Below, piece after piece: positions 33,496-43,386 of a stretch of 64,000 bases of DNA. Position 1 is the stretch's first letter, and each line of letters begins with the position of its first letter. The notes under the pieces are model-generated. The model saw only the letters and a program-made list of their open reading frames with translations. It made no database searches and was not told the DNA's origin. The stretch comes from Paenibacillaceae bacterium (GTDB lineage Bacteria > Bacillota > Bacilli > Paenibacillales > Paenibacillaceae), in the NCBI GenBank assembly GCA_004134985.1, contig REGQ01000010.1, positions 1 through 64,000 of the forward strand. The letters are read 5' to 3'. Made by a program: the position numbers and the translations under genes.

Positions 33496-33551
33496 ACACT
33501 CCTTTGTTTTGTTTGGTTTGTCTTACAGTTATTAATTTAACAAAGGAGTGT
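33496..33551 (-). promoter_or_regulatory. Shine-Dalgarno-sequestering inverted repeat
   Basis: In the leader of the 32698-33489 gene ACACTCCTTTGTT is followed 30 bases later by its exact complement AACAAAGGAGTGT, which contains the ribosome site. Folding would hide the AAAGGAG. It may instead be an operator dyad in the DNA. Confidence 0.6.
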
Positions 33552-33708
33552 GTCACAATAGTGGTCGATTTGTGGAAAAACAATGGCAGTGGCCTTCATG
33601 CATATTCACCGACGGCCATCATGCCGCGCCGCTCCGAGGCATCGGGAGCTGCCCGCGCTGCCGAATCCAACAACAGGCCCCGCTCTGGCATACAGCAATC
33701 TGCAGTAT

Positions 33709-35265
33709 CTACCTGTTCACCGCTTCCTTCCATTCGCTTAACTGCCTGTCGATTTCCTCCATTACTTTGTCGATGCCCGCGCGTTTCCGCTTCTCAATAT
33801 ATTCTGCCAGCTTGTCTTCACTACTGACAGCTCCCGTGTTCAGGCGGGGACCGTACTCGTCATTGACGGTCTGCAAATTGGCAATCTCAGTCTGAACCGG
33901 ATCAGGATCAAAGGTGAAGCCCAAGATTGGCGAAGATTGCGCCTCATTGTTTTCTTTGAGCGTCTGCGCCTGTGTTTCAGGATCTTGCCCTTCCTGCAAG
34001 TAGCCGATGAAGCCATTGCCGAACACCCAGGTCTGGTTCGGATTGTACCCGCCATCTTCGATCGGGCGGATAATGTTATCCGACACTTTGACATAGTGTT
34101 TGTCTTCAATGCCGTAACTGACCAGGTTAAGCAGTTCGCTGTCGGTGTTCAGCAAATTGAGAAACATCATCGCGCGTTCCGGATTTTTCGAGGTCTGGCT
34201 GATTGCCTGCATCGATTGAATAATCGTATTCGTTCCGACGAACGGCTCCGAAGTTGGTGCAAGCACAATGTCTTCACCGCCTGATGCGTTCTTCTCCTCA
34301 GCCTCCTTGCCTGGTTTGAGCACATTCTCGAATGAAACCGCAATTTGCCCGGTTTTTTTGCGCTCATCCAACGCTTTGACCGTCGGGGCATCCTCATTAA
34401 TCAGCCCATCCTTGTACCAGGAATGCATCAAGTCCAAGTATTCCTTATATTCCGGCGTCTGAATAATATCAACCACTTTCGTATTCTGATCGTCCCGATA
34501 AATGCCGACAATCGCCTCGTTGGAGATAAACTCCAGGTTGTTGAATGTTGTTTTCATGTTTTCGAAATTGCCGTTGCGCGTCAAAGCGAACGCTACAATG
34601 TTCTGTTCATTCGCCTTGATCTCCCGCAGAAACGGCTCAATGTCTTTAATTTCCTTGATCGTGCTGACATCCAGATTGTACTTGTCTGCGAAACGTTTCT
34701 GAATCAGGAAACCTTCCCGGTTCGTCACCGTCTGGTAATTCAATATCGCATACGTTTTGCCATCCACTTTAAGCGCTTCCCAGATTAGCTCCGGCATGCT
34801 GCCCCGAAGTTCCGCTCCAGCCGTCTTCAGCAAATCATCGATCTGGACAAAAGCTCCCCGACGCGCATTCTGCGCATAGTTAAACATCCAGAAAGATGTC
34901 CAGGCAATATCGAAGTTTTCTCCCGCCGCTACCATCGTCTGCAGCTTCTGTTCATAGCTGCCCCCATCGACAGGCATCAGCTTGACCGTGGCGTTGATCT
35001 TCTCTTTTGTAATTTTGTTAATCGCTTCCTGAACGGCATTCGCATCTGGCTGGGTGCTCCATTGCGGATAATACCAGGTCAATTCGACCGGTTTCAGACC
35101 TGTGTCCTCTTGTTCTCCCTTGACTGCCGACTGCCCGCTTTCTGTTTTTGATCCATTGTTGGATGACGAATTTCCCGGCCTGCTGGATGAAGAGCAAGCA
35201 GATAGCAGGAGCATGGCGCATAGCAGAATGATAAATCCTAATTTGGATTGTTTGTTAGTGAACAT
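33709..35265 (-). CDS. Sugar ABC transporter substrate-binding lipoprotein
   Basis: A 518-residue binding lipoprotein with lipobox LLLSAC and a Ser/Asn-rich linker. The mature part begins VELTWYYPQWSTQPDANAVQEAINK, typical of DUF3502/LplA-like binding proteins. GGGAGG lies before the ATG. It is the last gene of a locus transcribed in the order membrane AraC, two permeases, binding protein. Substrate unknown. A GH30 gene lies upstream on the same strand. Confidence 0.9.
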   Translation of the reverse strand: MFTNKQSKLGFIILLCAMLLLSACSSSSRPGNSSSNNGSKTESGQSAVKGEQEDTGLKPVELTWYYPQWSTQPDANAVQEAINKITKEKINATVKLMPVDGGSYEQKLQTMVAAGENFDIAWTSFWMFNYAQNARRGAFVQIDDLLKTAGAELRGSMPELIWEALKVDGKTYAILNYQTVTNREGFLIQKRFADKYNLDVSTIKEIKDIEPFLREIKANEQNIVAFALTRNGNFENMKTTFNNLEFISNEAIVGIYRDDQNTKVVDIIQTPEYKEYLDLMHSWYKDGLINEDAPTVKALDERKKTGQIAVSFENVLKPGKEAEEKNASGGEDIVLAPTSEPFVGTNTIIQSMQAISQTSKNPERAMMFLNLLNTDSELLNLVSYGIEDKHYVKVSDNIIRPIEDGGYNPNQTWVFGNGFIGYLQEGQDPETQAQTLKENNEAQSSPILGFTFDPDPVQTEIANLQTVNDEYGPRLNTGAVSSEDKLAEYIEKRKRAGIDKVMEEIDRQLSEWKEAVNR

Positions 35266-35415
35266 ACGTTAACCTCCCGATTTGATAAGTTTAAACGAAT
35301 TTTCCGCCCACTGTGCCAGTAGAGTAGAACAGAGCATAAAAGGACGCTACCCTTTGGGCAGTATGAGCAGAACGTTTCGCGGATAATAGTAAAATCTTTG
35401 CATGCGGACGGACGA

Positions 35416-36300
35416 CTATTCTTTTAATGAGCCTACTGTCAGACCTTTCACGAAGTACCGTTGGAAAAAAGGGAACACAAACATCATCGGCCCGGCACCC
35501 AGCACTGCGAGTGCCATGCGTGTCGTTAAGCTGGGGAACTGCGAGATGTCCATGCGGCCGCTCAAAAATTGGGAATTGGTAGCGAAGAACTCAATCGAGT
35601 TCATCGTACGGTACAGCAACAGTTGAATTGGCACCAACTGGTCCTCATTAATGAACAGCAGTCCAAGCCACCAATCGTTCCAATAAATAAAGGAAATAAA
35701 CAAACCTACCGTTGCCAGCGCAGGCGTCGCTAGCGGCAGCATAATCGAAAAGAAAGAACGATATTCGCTGGCGCCGTCAATTTTGGCCGATTCAATGACT
35801 TCAGTGGGCAGCCGGTCGAAGAAGCCTTTCATGATCAGCACATAGAATGGATTCAACAAATACGGCACAATTAATACCCACAGTGTATCCTTCAAATGTA
35901 AATATTTCACGATCAAAATGTAGAACGGAACAAGCCCGCCATTAAAAAGCATCGTAAACACGACATAAAAGGTCGTCGCACGCCGATAGCGATAATCCCG
36001 ACGGGACATGACATAAGCGATCATCGCCGTAACGAGCAGACTGACAGCCGTACCCAGCAGCGTTACAGCAATTGTAATACTATAAGCGTTCAGCAGCACC
36101 CCTGGATTTTGAAAGACAACCCGATACCCTTGCAGGCTGTAGGCCTCCGGTATCCAGCGATACCCATGTCTGATTACCGCATCCTCACTCGAAAATGACA
36201 CCGCCACAACGAGCAAGAGCGGCAGTACCATTGCCGCCGCAATGAAGATAAATAAAATATGCGAGGCCGTCCGCGCCGCAGGTCCCATTTCTGTTTTCAT
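35416..36300 (-). CDS. Sugar ABC transporter permease, LplC type
   Basis: A 294-residue six-segment permease. The EAA loop reads IESAKIDGASEYRSFFSIMLP, and the tail is YFVKGLTVGSLKE. AAGGAG lies 9 bp before the ATG. It sits between the partner permease (72 bp upstream) and the binding-protein gene (150 bp downstream). That 150-bp gap shows no clear terminator. Confidence 0.92.
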   Translation of the reverse strand: MKTEMGPAARTASHILFIFIAAAMVLPLLLVVAVSFSSEDAVIRHGYRWIPEAYSLQGYRVVFQNPGVLLNAYSITIAVTLLGTAVSLLVTAMIAYVMSRRDYRYRRATTFYVVFTMLFNGGLVPFYILIVKYLHLKDTLWVLIVPYLLNPFYVLIMKGFFDRLPTEVIESAKIDGASEYRSFFSIMLPLATPALATVGLFISFIYWNDWWLGLLFINEDQLVPIQLLLYRTMNSIEFFATNSQFLSGRMDISQFPSLTTRMALAVLGAGPMMFVFPFFQRYFVKGLTVGSLKE

Positions 36301-36372
36301 ACCTACTCTCCTTAAGTAGCGGGCATCACTTCTTGAACAGCCTCATGTCTAAACTGGCTAGGAAGCGTACGC

Positions 36373-37311
36373 CTACCAAAGTGCATTGTCCGCATTCAGC
36401 TTTTTAATGATCCAGTTCGAGAGGACCACCAGAATAAAGCCAATTACCGACTGATATAAGCCTACTGCCGCCGACATGCCAACATCGCCCACTGTCCGCA
36501 ATGCGCGAAAAACATAAGTGTCAATAACATCCGTGGTGGCATACAAGAAACTCGAATTATTCGGAATAAAGTAGAACAATCCGAAGTCTGCGCGGAAAAT
36601 ACCGCCGATCGCGATAATCAACAATACGATAATCAGCGGGGTGAGCAGCGGCAGTGTGATTTTGCGCACCATCTGCCATTTACTGGCGCCATCGATTTTG
36701 GCCGCTTCATAATAGGTTGGACTAATGCCGATAATGCCCGCATAATACACTAACGTTGAAAACCCTACCGTTTTCCATAAATTGACGGCGTTTAGAATAA
36801 ACGGCCAATGCTCCGCTTCCTGATACCAGTTCACCGGCTTCCAGCCAAACGAGGAAAACAGTTGATGAAGCAAACCCCGGTCTTGCTCCAGGAAGGCGAG
36901 AACAACGTAACCCACGACGACCCATGAGAGAAAATAGGGAAGAAATAGCGCTGTCTGATATCCCTTGACAGCCCTGCTGGACATTTCATTAAGCAGAACG
37001 GCAAGAAGTAGGGCAACCATCATCGTAATGACAATGAATCCCGAATTGTACAAAATCGTGTTCTTGGTAATGCGCCAGGCGTTATCCGAAACGAAGAAAA
37101 ATTTGAAGTTGTCCAGTCCGTTCCATGGACTCCCAAAAATCCCCAGGTCATAGCGAAACTTCTTGAATGCGATCATCAGACCTACAAGCGGCAAATAATT
37201 GAAAACCAATTTGAAGAGAATCGCCGGGAGGCTGAGCAAGAACAGCTCTCTGTTTCTTTTAAACGTACGCCATGACCCGCCCGATGTCTTAAGCATGTTC
37301 AATTGCCTCAA
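36373..37311 (-). CDS. Sugar ABC transporter permease, LplB type
   Basis: A 312-residue six-segment permease. The EAA loop reads YEAAKIDGASKWQMVRKITLP. The start is a TTG at 37311, with AAGGAGG 10 bp upstream. A minimal frame, ATG AAT TGA, overlaps this start and could lower translation. First gene of the importer, after the terminator that ends the membrane AraC gene. Confidence 0.9.
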   Translation of the reverse strand: MRQLNMLKTSGGSWRTFKRNRELFLLSLPAILFKLVFNYLPLVGLMIAFKKFRYDLGIFGSPWNGLDNFKFFFVSDNAWRITKNTILYNSGFIVITMMVALLLAVLLNEMSSRAVKGYQTALFLPYFLSWVVVGYVVLAFLEQDRGLLHQLFSSFGWKPVNWYQEAEHWPFILNAVNLWKTVGFSTLVYYAGIIGISPTYYEAAKIDGASKWQMVRKITLPLLTPLIIVLLIIAIGGIFRADFGLFYFIPNNSSFLYATTDVIDTYVFRALRTVGDVGMSAAVGLYQSVIGFILVVLSNWIIKKLNADNALW

Positions 37312-37432
37312 TTCATGTTCACCTCCTTCGTATCTTCATGTTGCGATTTTCCGCGGACTTTGACTACTGTACTAAATGCACTTTACTGTTCTCGCCTCTT
37401 CACGATCCGTATTTTACTGCACTCGGGCACAT

Positions 37433-37462
37433 AAAAAGCCCTCCAACAGCTGTTGAAGGGGC
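37433..37462 (-). terminator. Intrinsic terminator after the membrane AraC gene
   Basis: On the minus strand GCCCCTTCAACAGC pairs with GCTGTTGGAGGGC, followed by TTTTT. It separates the regulator from the importer genes it probably controls. Confidence 0.85.
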
Positions 37463-37499
37463 AGGTATGTCATCCGATCACATTTAATTAGCGGCACGA

Positions 37500-39845
37500 T
37501 CATTCCTCTCCCGGTTCTGCACCAGCACTCATCGCTTTCTTCAGCCTGTATTCTTTCGGAGAAGTACCGTACTTTAATTTGAACAGTTTGAAAAAATGAC
37601 TCTGTGAACGATAGCCGACCCGCTCCATGATCTCATTGATCGTAATGTTGTCTGCTTCGAGCAGCGTTTGCGCTTTACCGAGACGGACATCGTTTAAATA
37701 CTCCGTAATTGACATCCCTGTCCGCTGCTTGAACAAGCGGCCGATGTATGCGGAGGACATCTTCAGCATTTGCGCAATCGTCTGCTGGTAGAAGTCGGGG
37801 TGCGTGCAATTCTCCTCAATAATTTCCCTGATCGTCTGGCAGATCATCTCCGACTTGCTGAACGCCTCGGCATCTCCCGCTTCGCTTAGATGGGCAGCGA
37901 TTGCAAGGAAGATCTCCTTGATTTCCTCGGCAGTTTCTTTCTCCAGCACTTCTTTATACAAATTTACCATTTGCAGACGGGTTGGGCTAAGACGGGTATC
38001 GTTAAGCTCCTGTACCGCCTTGGCCACCGTCATCGTCAGATGAAGCGTCACCTGCATAAATTCGTTGTAGGTCAGGGTGCATGCATGACCAAAAAACAGC
38101 TGAAGCTGCCTCTCCAGCTCCGGGCCATCGCCTTTGCGCAATTCATCCACAATACGCCGCTCAAGATCGGTTACCCCCGGTAAAGCTGTCTTGTCTACTG
38201 TACGGTTGACAAGCTCCGCGGTCACGATGGCTCTCCTTCCGTACAGCATCCTGTACAAAATCAGGTCGCGTGCCTCTACATAAGCATCTGTGATGTGTGT
38301 ATAGCTGTCATAAACAGCGCTTAGCGAAATCGTCAGGGACAGGCCGTAATACGTCTGGATAACTTGTTGGGCTTCCTCGGCCGAGGCTACAATTCGCTCA
38401 CGATCCGCAGTGCTGTCAGGCGTCAGCAAAAACAGAAACAGCCCTTCCCCCATATATGTCCACACGGAATGATCCTGCGCAGCAAGCAGCTCCTCTGCAA
38501 TGTTGCCGATCGCAAATACATAGAGATCTCGCTCCTCGCTGCTGATTTTTTCAATTTTATGAGCGTAATCATCAATCGCGATGGCACAAACAATAAACGG
38601 CCCCTCAGGCGCAATTTTGGAATCCAGCTCATGGATAATTTGAATAAACTTCTGCCTGGGCAGCCTGGCGCTGTCTGTAAGCAAGTTGCGGATCTGGAAA
38701 TGTGCAATAATACTTTTATTTTTGGAATAGTGCTGCTTCACCTTGTTCACGCGATGTACCAGATTCGTATAGACATTCGAGAGATAAGACCATTCGTCCT
38801 TATTTGCATCAAGCTCCTCGCCCGCTTGGGAAGCCGAATCTCTCAGTTGGCGCATCATCGTATCGACAGGCTTGTAGAGGCGCTGGGAAATGATAAACGC
38901 AATCGCCGCGGACAATGCAAGGAACAGCACCGTGGACAGCACCAGAATTCGGCGAATAATATCGAGCGGCGCAAGCGCAACATCATAGGACTGGATACTG
39001 GCAAGTTTCCAGTTGTATACACCAAGCGGCATCATGGTCACAATCGATTTGTCCTTCCCTTGGCCAAAGGTGAACGACTCGAATTCCGCCGCGCTGCTTG
39101 TCATCCGTTCAATTAATTCAGGGGGCAGCTCATGCAGCATACCATTTTCACCCGCATATACGCGTCCGCTGCCATCGAGCAGCAAAAGCGCATTGCTCTG
39201 CTCATAAGCGAGATTATTGATCATGTTGATATTATTGAACAGCCACGATGACTTAACATTTACGATCAGCTTGCTGGAATCGGCCATTTGCTTGCGATGC
39301 TGCTCATACATAACATAAGAAAAGAAATCCACGTCTGATCCGGCCTCATCAGAAAGCTTGATCGGAATCATCGCCAGCTTGGATAAATCCTGCTGCTCCT
39401 CCAGTTGCTGCTCATAACGTTCGATTTCACCATGAATATTGTCTTGAAAACTGCGGTTCGTGGACAGATAGGTGCCGGTAAACGCATTGTAAAGCGTAAT
39501 GGAATGCAAATAAGTGGAGGAGTCCACGATTTTGTCCAGCTTCCATAATTTAAACGCAATATCTCCGTAGTCAAATTCCTTGCCATAGAGCATGGGAATC
39601 ACTTCATTGTCAAAATACAAGGACATTGTCAAATTTTTCGCAATTTCGTCCATATACTCTACATTGTACTTAACCTGAGCAAGCACTTTGCGGTTGGCCT
39701 CCGAAAGCGTATTCAATGTAGCGTTCTTCATATTCCAATATAGCGTAAATGAAAACACGCCAAGCACAACGATGACAAACAGCACAAGTGAGAGAACGAT
39801 CCGCTGCAAATACTTGCGAGATCGAAACCTGGTCAGCATGAGCAT
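37500..39845 (-). CDS. Membrane-anchored AraC-family regulator
   Basis: A 781-residue one-component regulator. A membrane segment at about 15-37, an extracellular Cache-like sensor and a second membrane segment at about 308-328 are followed by a long cytoplasmic region. A C-terminal AraC helix-turn-helix pair (about 678-770) ends INEIMERVGYRSQSHFFKLFKLKYGTSPKEYR. This class resembles a YesM sensor fused to a YesN output and usually controls the neighbouring importer. AAGGAG lies 5 bp before the ATG. Confidence 0.9.
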   Translation of the reverse strand: MLMLTRFRSRKYLQRIVLSLVLFVIVVLGVFSFTLYWNMKNATLNTLSEANRKVLAQVKYNVEYMDEIAKNLTMSLYFDNEVIPMLYGKEFDYGDIAFKLWKLDKIVDSSTYLHSITLYNAFTGTYLSTNRSFQDNIHGEIERYEQQLEEQQDLSKLAMIPIKLSDEAGSDVDFFSYVMYEQHRKQMADSSKLIVNVKSSWLFNNINMINNLAYEQSNALLLLDGSGRVYAGENGMLHELPPELIERMTSSAAEFESFTFGQGKDKSIVTMMPLGVYNWKLASIQSYDVALAPLDIIRRILVLSTVLFLALSAAIAFIISQRLYKPVDTMMRQLRDSASQAGEELDANKDEWSYLSNVYTNLVHRVNKVKQHYSKNKSIIAHFQIRNLLTDSARLPRQKFIQIIHELDSKIAPEGPFIVCAIAIDDYAHKIEKISSEERDLYVFAIGNIAEELLAAQDHSVWTYMGEGLFLFLLTPDSTADRERIVASAEEAQQVIQTYYGLSLTISLSAVYDSYTHITDAYVEARDLILYRMLYGRRAIVTAELVNRTVDKTALPGVTDLERRIVDELRKGDGPELERQLQLFFGHACTLTYNEFMQVTLHLTMTVAKAVQELNDTRLSPTRLQMVNLYKEVLEKETAEEIKEIFLAIAAHLSEAGDAEAFSKSEMICQTIREIIEENCTHPDFYQQTIAQMLKMSSAYIGRLFKQRTGMSITEYLNDVRLGKAQTLLEADNITINEIMERVGYRSQSHFFKLFKLKYGTSPKEYRLKKAMSAGAEPGEE

Positions 39846-39934
39846 CTCGACTCCTTATCCCTTCGAGAAGACAGGGCCGCCACTAATTCGTGACAGCCCG
39901 CTACCCTTTTGAAATATTCTGTTACAATGCAAGT

Positions 39935-41401
39935 TTAATCGATTGCTCCAAGATTATCCACGGGTTCCCAAACATAGGTTGCTACCGACTTGCATGGCAG
40001 ACTCGCGGAGATCTGCCTCCCATCAGCCACGATGCGGAAAGCCTGCTCTGTCTCCGTCTGATTGACCACGACAATGACCAGTGATTGGTCCGGATTCAAA
40101 AAAGCGACATTGGATACCGTATCCGCCGAGCCGGGAGTGCTGCCGATGCGGTATGCGCCCGCTCTAATAAACTTGGAAAATTGGGCGGTCATATAGAACT
40201 CTGGCGTCGCCCAGTAATGATCTCTGTCAGTCGCATCCTGAACGAACAAGGTCGGATCAGGCACCCCTACCCATTGGTGTGTGCCGATCGTGCTGTCCAG
40301 CATCGTCACCCATACATTGTAGCTCGATGCCCAGTTGCGGAAGTATTGCACGATCCGGTCGGCCCCCAATACGCCCCATACCGAGCGCTCCGTCAAATGA
40401 ATCGACTTGCCCGGGTAAGCGCTCCTGATTTCCGTCATCGTATCCGGCTCGCCTTCATAATCGTGAAAAGCAATGCCGTCTGTCGCCGCTCCTGCTTGCT
40501 CGTCATTCAGAATCGGCACAACATATCGCCAACCATCGCTAAAGTTATGATCAAAAATCCATATTTTCGTATCTACATTGTGAGCAGCGAATTCCCGATG
40601 CAAGGCGATAGCCAACTCAGCCTGCCGCTCGGGACTCATATAGCAGCTCGGGTAGTCAATTTCCAGCAAAGGTTCATTCTGCAGCGTGAGCGCATAGATT
40701 GGAATGCCTTGCGCTTCATAGGCCAGCACAGCTTTGCACAAATACCTGGCGTACACGTCCGTGTACCGCTTTCCTTCCTTCAACTCGCCGCGCCTCAGAC
40801 ACCCGCTCGTCTTCATCCATGCCGGCGGTGTCCATGGCGAGGCAAATATTTTCATATCCGGCGAAATTTCCAGCAAGCGCGAGAGCGTTGCTACAATCTC
40901 CAAATCGATATCCTTCTGAATGGAAAAACCGTCCAATTCAAAATCTTCTCCGCCTTGTTCCAGATCGTTATAGGAGTAGAACGGCTGCGCCGTAAAGTCC
41001 GATGTACCAAAAGCAATGCGCATAAAATTGAAGCCGGCGCCTTCGCTGCGATCAACGAGCAGCCGGTAAACTTCCTCCCGCCTGGCATGCGACATTTGCC
41101 GCAAATTATAGACCGTACTCTCCTCAATCGAGGTGCCGATCCCGAGCATCTCCTGATATGTTTGTTCAGGGTCTAAAGCAATCGTTGTCTGATCGGCTCC
41201 ATCCGGCCGCTTCGTCTGCTCGCTGCCCACGTAATCAAGTTTGTACCGAATAGGGACTGCCGCTTGAAACCATGAAGGATTCCGCGCCTCCTCCTCTGAG
41301 CTCCACCATACATTAACGACATCTTTCATAACCGGTTTGCATGTTCTTGCCAGCACTGCTCTCGCCTCCAGCGTTCGTTTATCTGTTTCTTCCCTCATCA
41401 T
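39935..41401 (-). CDS. GH30 family glycosidase, cytoplasmic
   Basis: A 488-residue clan-A (beta/alpha)8 enzyme of family GH30, which includes glucosylceramidase, endo-beta-1,6-glucanase, beta-xylosidase and glucuronoxylanase members. The acid/base is Glu243 (TLQNEP) and the likely nucleophile Glu338 (LTERS). FASPWTPPAWMKTSG (186-200) is a strong family mark, and a C-terminal beta domain (from about 420) ends the protein. There is no signal peptide, so it acts on imported sugars. The ribosome site is weak. It lies upstream of the membrane AraC/importer locus and probably uses that importer's substrate. Confidence 0.88.
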   Translation of the reverse strand: MMREETDKRTLEARAVLARTCKPVMKDVVNVWWSSEEEARNPSWFQAAVPIRYKLDYVGSEQTKRPDGADQTTIALDPEQTYQEMLGIGTSIEESTVYNLRQMSHARREEVYRLLVDRSEGAGFNFMRIAFGTSDFTAQPFYSYNDLEQGGEDFELDGFSIQKDIDLEIVATLSRLLEISPDMKIFASPWTPPAWMKTSGCLRRGELKEGKRYTDVYARYLCKAVLAYEAQGIPIYALTLQNEPLLEIDYPSCYMSPERQAELAIALHREFAAHNVDTKIWIFDHNFSDGWRYVVPILNDEQAGAATDGIAFHDYEGEPDTMTEIRSAYPGKSIHLTERSVWGVLGADRIVQYFRNWASSYNVWVTMLDSTIGTHQWVGVPDPTLFVQDATDRDHYWATPEFYMTAQFSKFIRAGAYRIGSTPGSADTVSNVAFLNPDQSLVIVVVNQTETEQAFRIVADGRQISASLPCKSVATYVWEPVDNLGAID

Positions 41402-41595
41402 CTCAGAACATCCGGGGCTGCTGCCACTTCACAAATTATACTTTTCTATGTTTTTTTGAATACTGTGCCTGTTTACGTTCATTTATCACACCTTTAATCG
41501 TCGCTTTTTTCAATACACTGTCCAAAAAGAAGGTTTTTTTTCGATTTTTACCGAATGTTCTTTCTACCAACTTTTTTTAAGGAGTGATTGGAACG

Positions 41596-42852
41596 ATGGA
41601 CGAGCAGCATCTCCCATTGGAACAGCGACTGTTAATTGTATCTGAAACCCTTCGTTTGACAGAGCGTGCATTCATCCACTGGGATGACGCCCTATATAAA
41701 TCCGATGAATTGGATCACATTGCGAAAGCTTACTTTGAGAAAGCCGCGGCAGCATCAACACGACTTGAATTCCAAAAGGTCATGTGGGAGTTGTTCGGGG
41801 GATTGCGAAACGGTCACTCTTATTATTCGGACAAGTTGGCCCCGGCGCCCATGAACGGGAGACTTGGATTTTCCTTATTTCTACTCCAAGATCAATGGGT
41901 CGTGAATGTCGATTTAACGGGGATGTTGACACCCGGTGACCTGGTCGTATCCATTGACGGGAAGCATCCCTCTGAATGGTGCAATGAACTGGAACCGTAT
42001 ACAGGTCTGGCCAACAAAATCTCCCAAACCGTTCGATTAAATCAGTTTCTGCCGTACTTTATTTCCAAAAAAAGCATTGCGATCGAAATCGAAGATCAGC
42101 ATCATTCCAAGCGCACGATTCTTCTGCAGCTTCTGGCTGACACAGACGAACGCTTCAACAAATTAAATCAGCCATCGGCAACAGAGGGCAAGTGGCTCCA
42201 GGATGGAAAGACGGCATACATTCGAATTCCTAGCTTTGGGGAATCCAAATATGAGCAAGCAGCGCTGGAATTTGTCAAAATGTACGGGCAGGCCGATTTC
42301 CTGATTATCGACGTTCGGGGCAACGGCGGCGGTTCAACGCCAAATGAGCTGACAAGACAGCTTATGGATCGGCCTTACCGCTGGTGGATCGAGCGGTCAC
42401 GGCATCCGGAATGGCTATCGAAGCGCCATGGCAGCAAGGAGCTTCGCTTCGGGGAAAACTATCACTATGCTGAGTGGCATCCGGGCTGGCAGCAGCCTGC
42501 GCACGAGAACGAATGCTACGAAGGACAGATTATATTGCTGGCTGACAGATATACCGGCTCGGCTGCCGAGGATTTCATGATGGCCTTCAAGGATAATTCC
42601 CGGGCAACCATTGTCGGAGAACGAACCTGGGGATCAACCGGCATGCCGATCTTTCGGCATTTCGGAGACGATATCCATATCGGAATCGGTTCAATCCGCG
42701 CCTATATGCCTAACGGGGATGCATTCGAAGGGGTGGGCATTGCGCCGGACGTTGAGGTCGCCTACACGCGCGATGATCTCTATAACAAACGGGACGCCGT
42801 TCTGGAGAGCGCGATTGAATTAATTGGAAGTAAAATAAGCGGGCTTTCATGA
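41596..42852 (+). CDS. S41 family peptidase (C-terminal-processing-like)
   Basis: A 418-residue protease-like protein. The S41 core is clear: DGKTAYIRIPSFGES, FLIIDVRGNGGG, then RYTGSAAEDFMMAFK with likely Ser322 and Lys332, and GERTWGSTG. The N-terminal part (about 25-160) could hold a degenerate PDZ-like region (GDLVVSIDG). No signal peptide or membrane segment is seen, so it is probably cytoplasmic. ATG 41596 is chosen because AAGGAG lies 11 bp upstream. A GTG at 41584 overlaps that site. It is divergent from GH30, and its substrate is unknown. Confidence 0.85.
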   Translation: MDEQHLPLEQRLLIVSETLRLTERAFIHWDDALYKSDELDHIAKAYFEKAAAASTRLEFQKVMWELFGGLRNGHSYYSDKLAPAPMNGRLGFSLFLLQDQWVVNVDLTGMLTPGDLVVSIDGKHPSEWCNELEPYTGLANKISQTVRLNQFLPYFISKKSIAIEIEDQHHSKRTILLQLLADTDERFNKLNQPSATEGKWLQDGKTAYIRIPSFGESKYEQAALEFVKMYGQADFLIIDVRGNGGGSTPNELTRQLMDRPYRWWIERSRHPEWLSKRHGSKELRFGENYHYAEWHPGWQQPAHENECYEGQIILLADRYTGSAAEDFMMAFKDNSRATIVGERTWGSTGMPIFRHFGDDIHIGIGSIRAYMPNGDAFEGVGIAPDVEVAYTRDDLYNKRDAVLESAIELIGSKISGLS

Positions 42853-42870
42853 AGTGAGAGGATTATCGTA

Positions 42871-43356
42871 ATGAATGAGGGTGAACGCATGTCGTCTGAG
42901 ACTGAAACTACTTTCAAAATTAAATACCCTACGGTGATTCCGACCATTCTATCCTTGTGTCTGTCTACAGGCATTCTGATTTATTTGTCTCGTCTCTACA
43001 CAATAAACCTCGCCTCTGTAGCCTTCTACCTATACTACGGCTGGCTGCTTCTTTCTTTGATCGCGTTGGTTGTGTCCATCTATATTGAATGCAGGAAGCC
43101 TGGTGAAATTCAATTCGCTGCCGATTCGCTAACCGTCAATGGCAAAGTGGTTGAAAACTCACAAATAACGGAGATTATCGTCATGGGATATTTCAAGCCC
43201 GCCATTGGCATAAAAATACGGGAACATACTATTGTTCCCCACCATTTATGCTTCAGCTTTATTGGAGGATCAGACCCGGGCCAACGCGCACTTACTGCAT
43301 GGAGCAAGCGAAATGAAATAAAGATGTCCAATAAGCGCTTTTTTAAGTGGTTTTAA
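42871..43356 (+). CDS. Small membrane protein of unknown function
   Basis: A 161-residue protein with two membrane segments (about 18-40 and 48-70) and a soluble tail. The tail (IQFAADSLTVNGKVVENSQITEIIVMG...) looks like a bacterial PH-like domain, as in two-segment YdbT/DUF304-like proteins, but I would not assign a family. It follows the S41 gene by 18 bp and is probably in the same transcript. Confidence 0.6.
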   Translation: MNEGERMSSETETTFKIKYPTVIPTILSLCLSTGILIYLSRLYTINLASVAFYLYYGWLLLSLIALVVSIYIECRKPGEIQFAADSLTVNGKVVENSQITEIIVMGYFKPAIGIKIREHTIVPHHLCFSFIGGSDPGQRALTAWSKRNEIKMSNKRFFKWF

Positions 43357-43386
43357 GTAAGTTCCATGTAAGTTCCATATGCGTAG

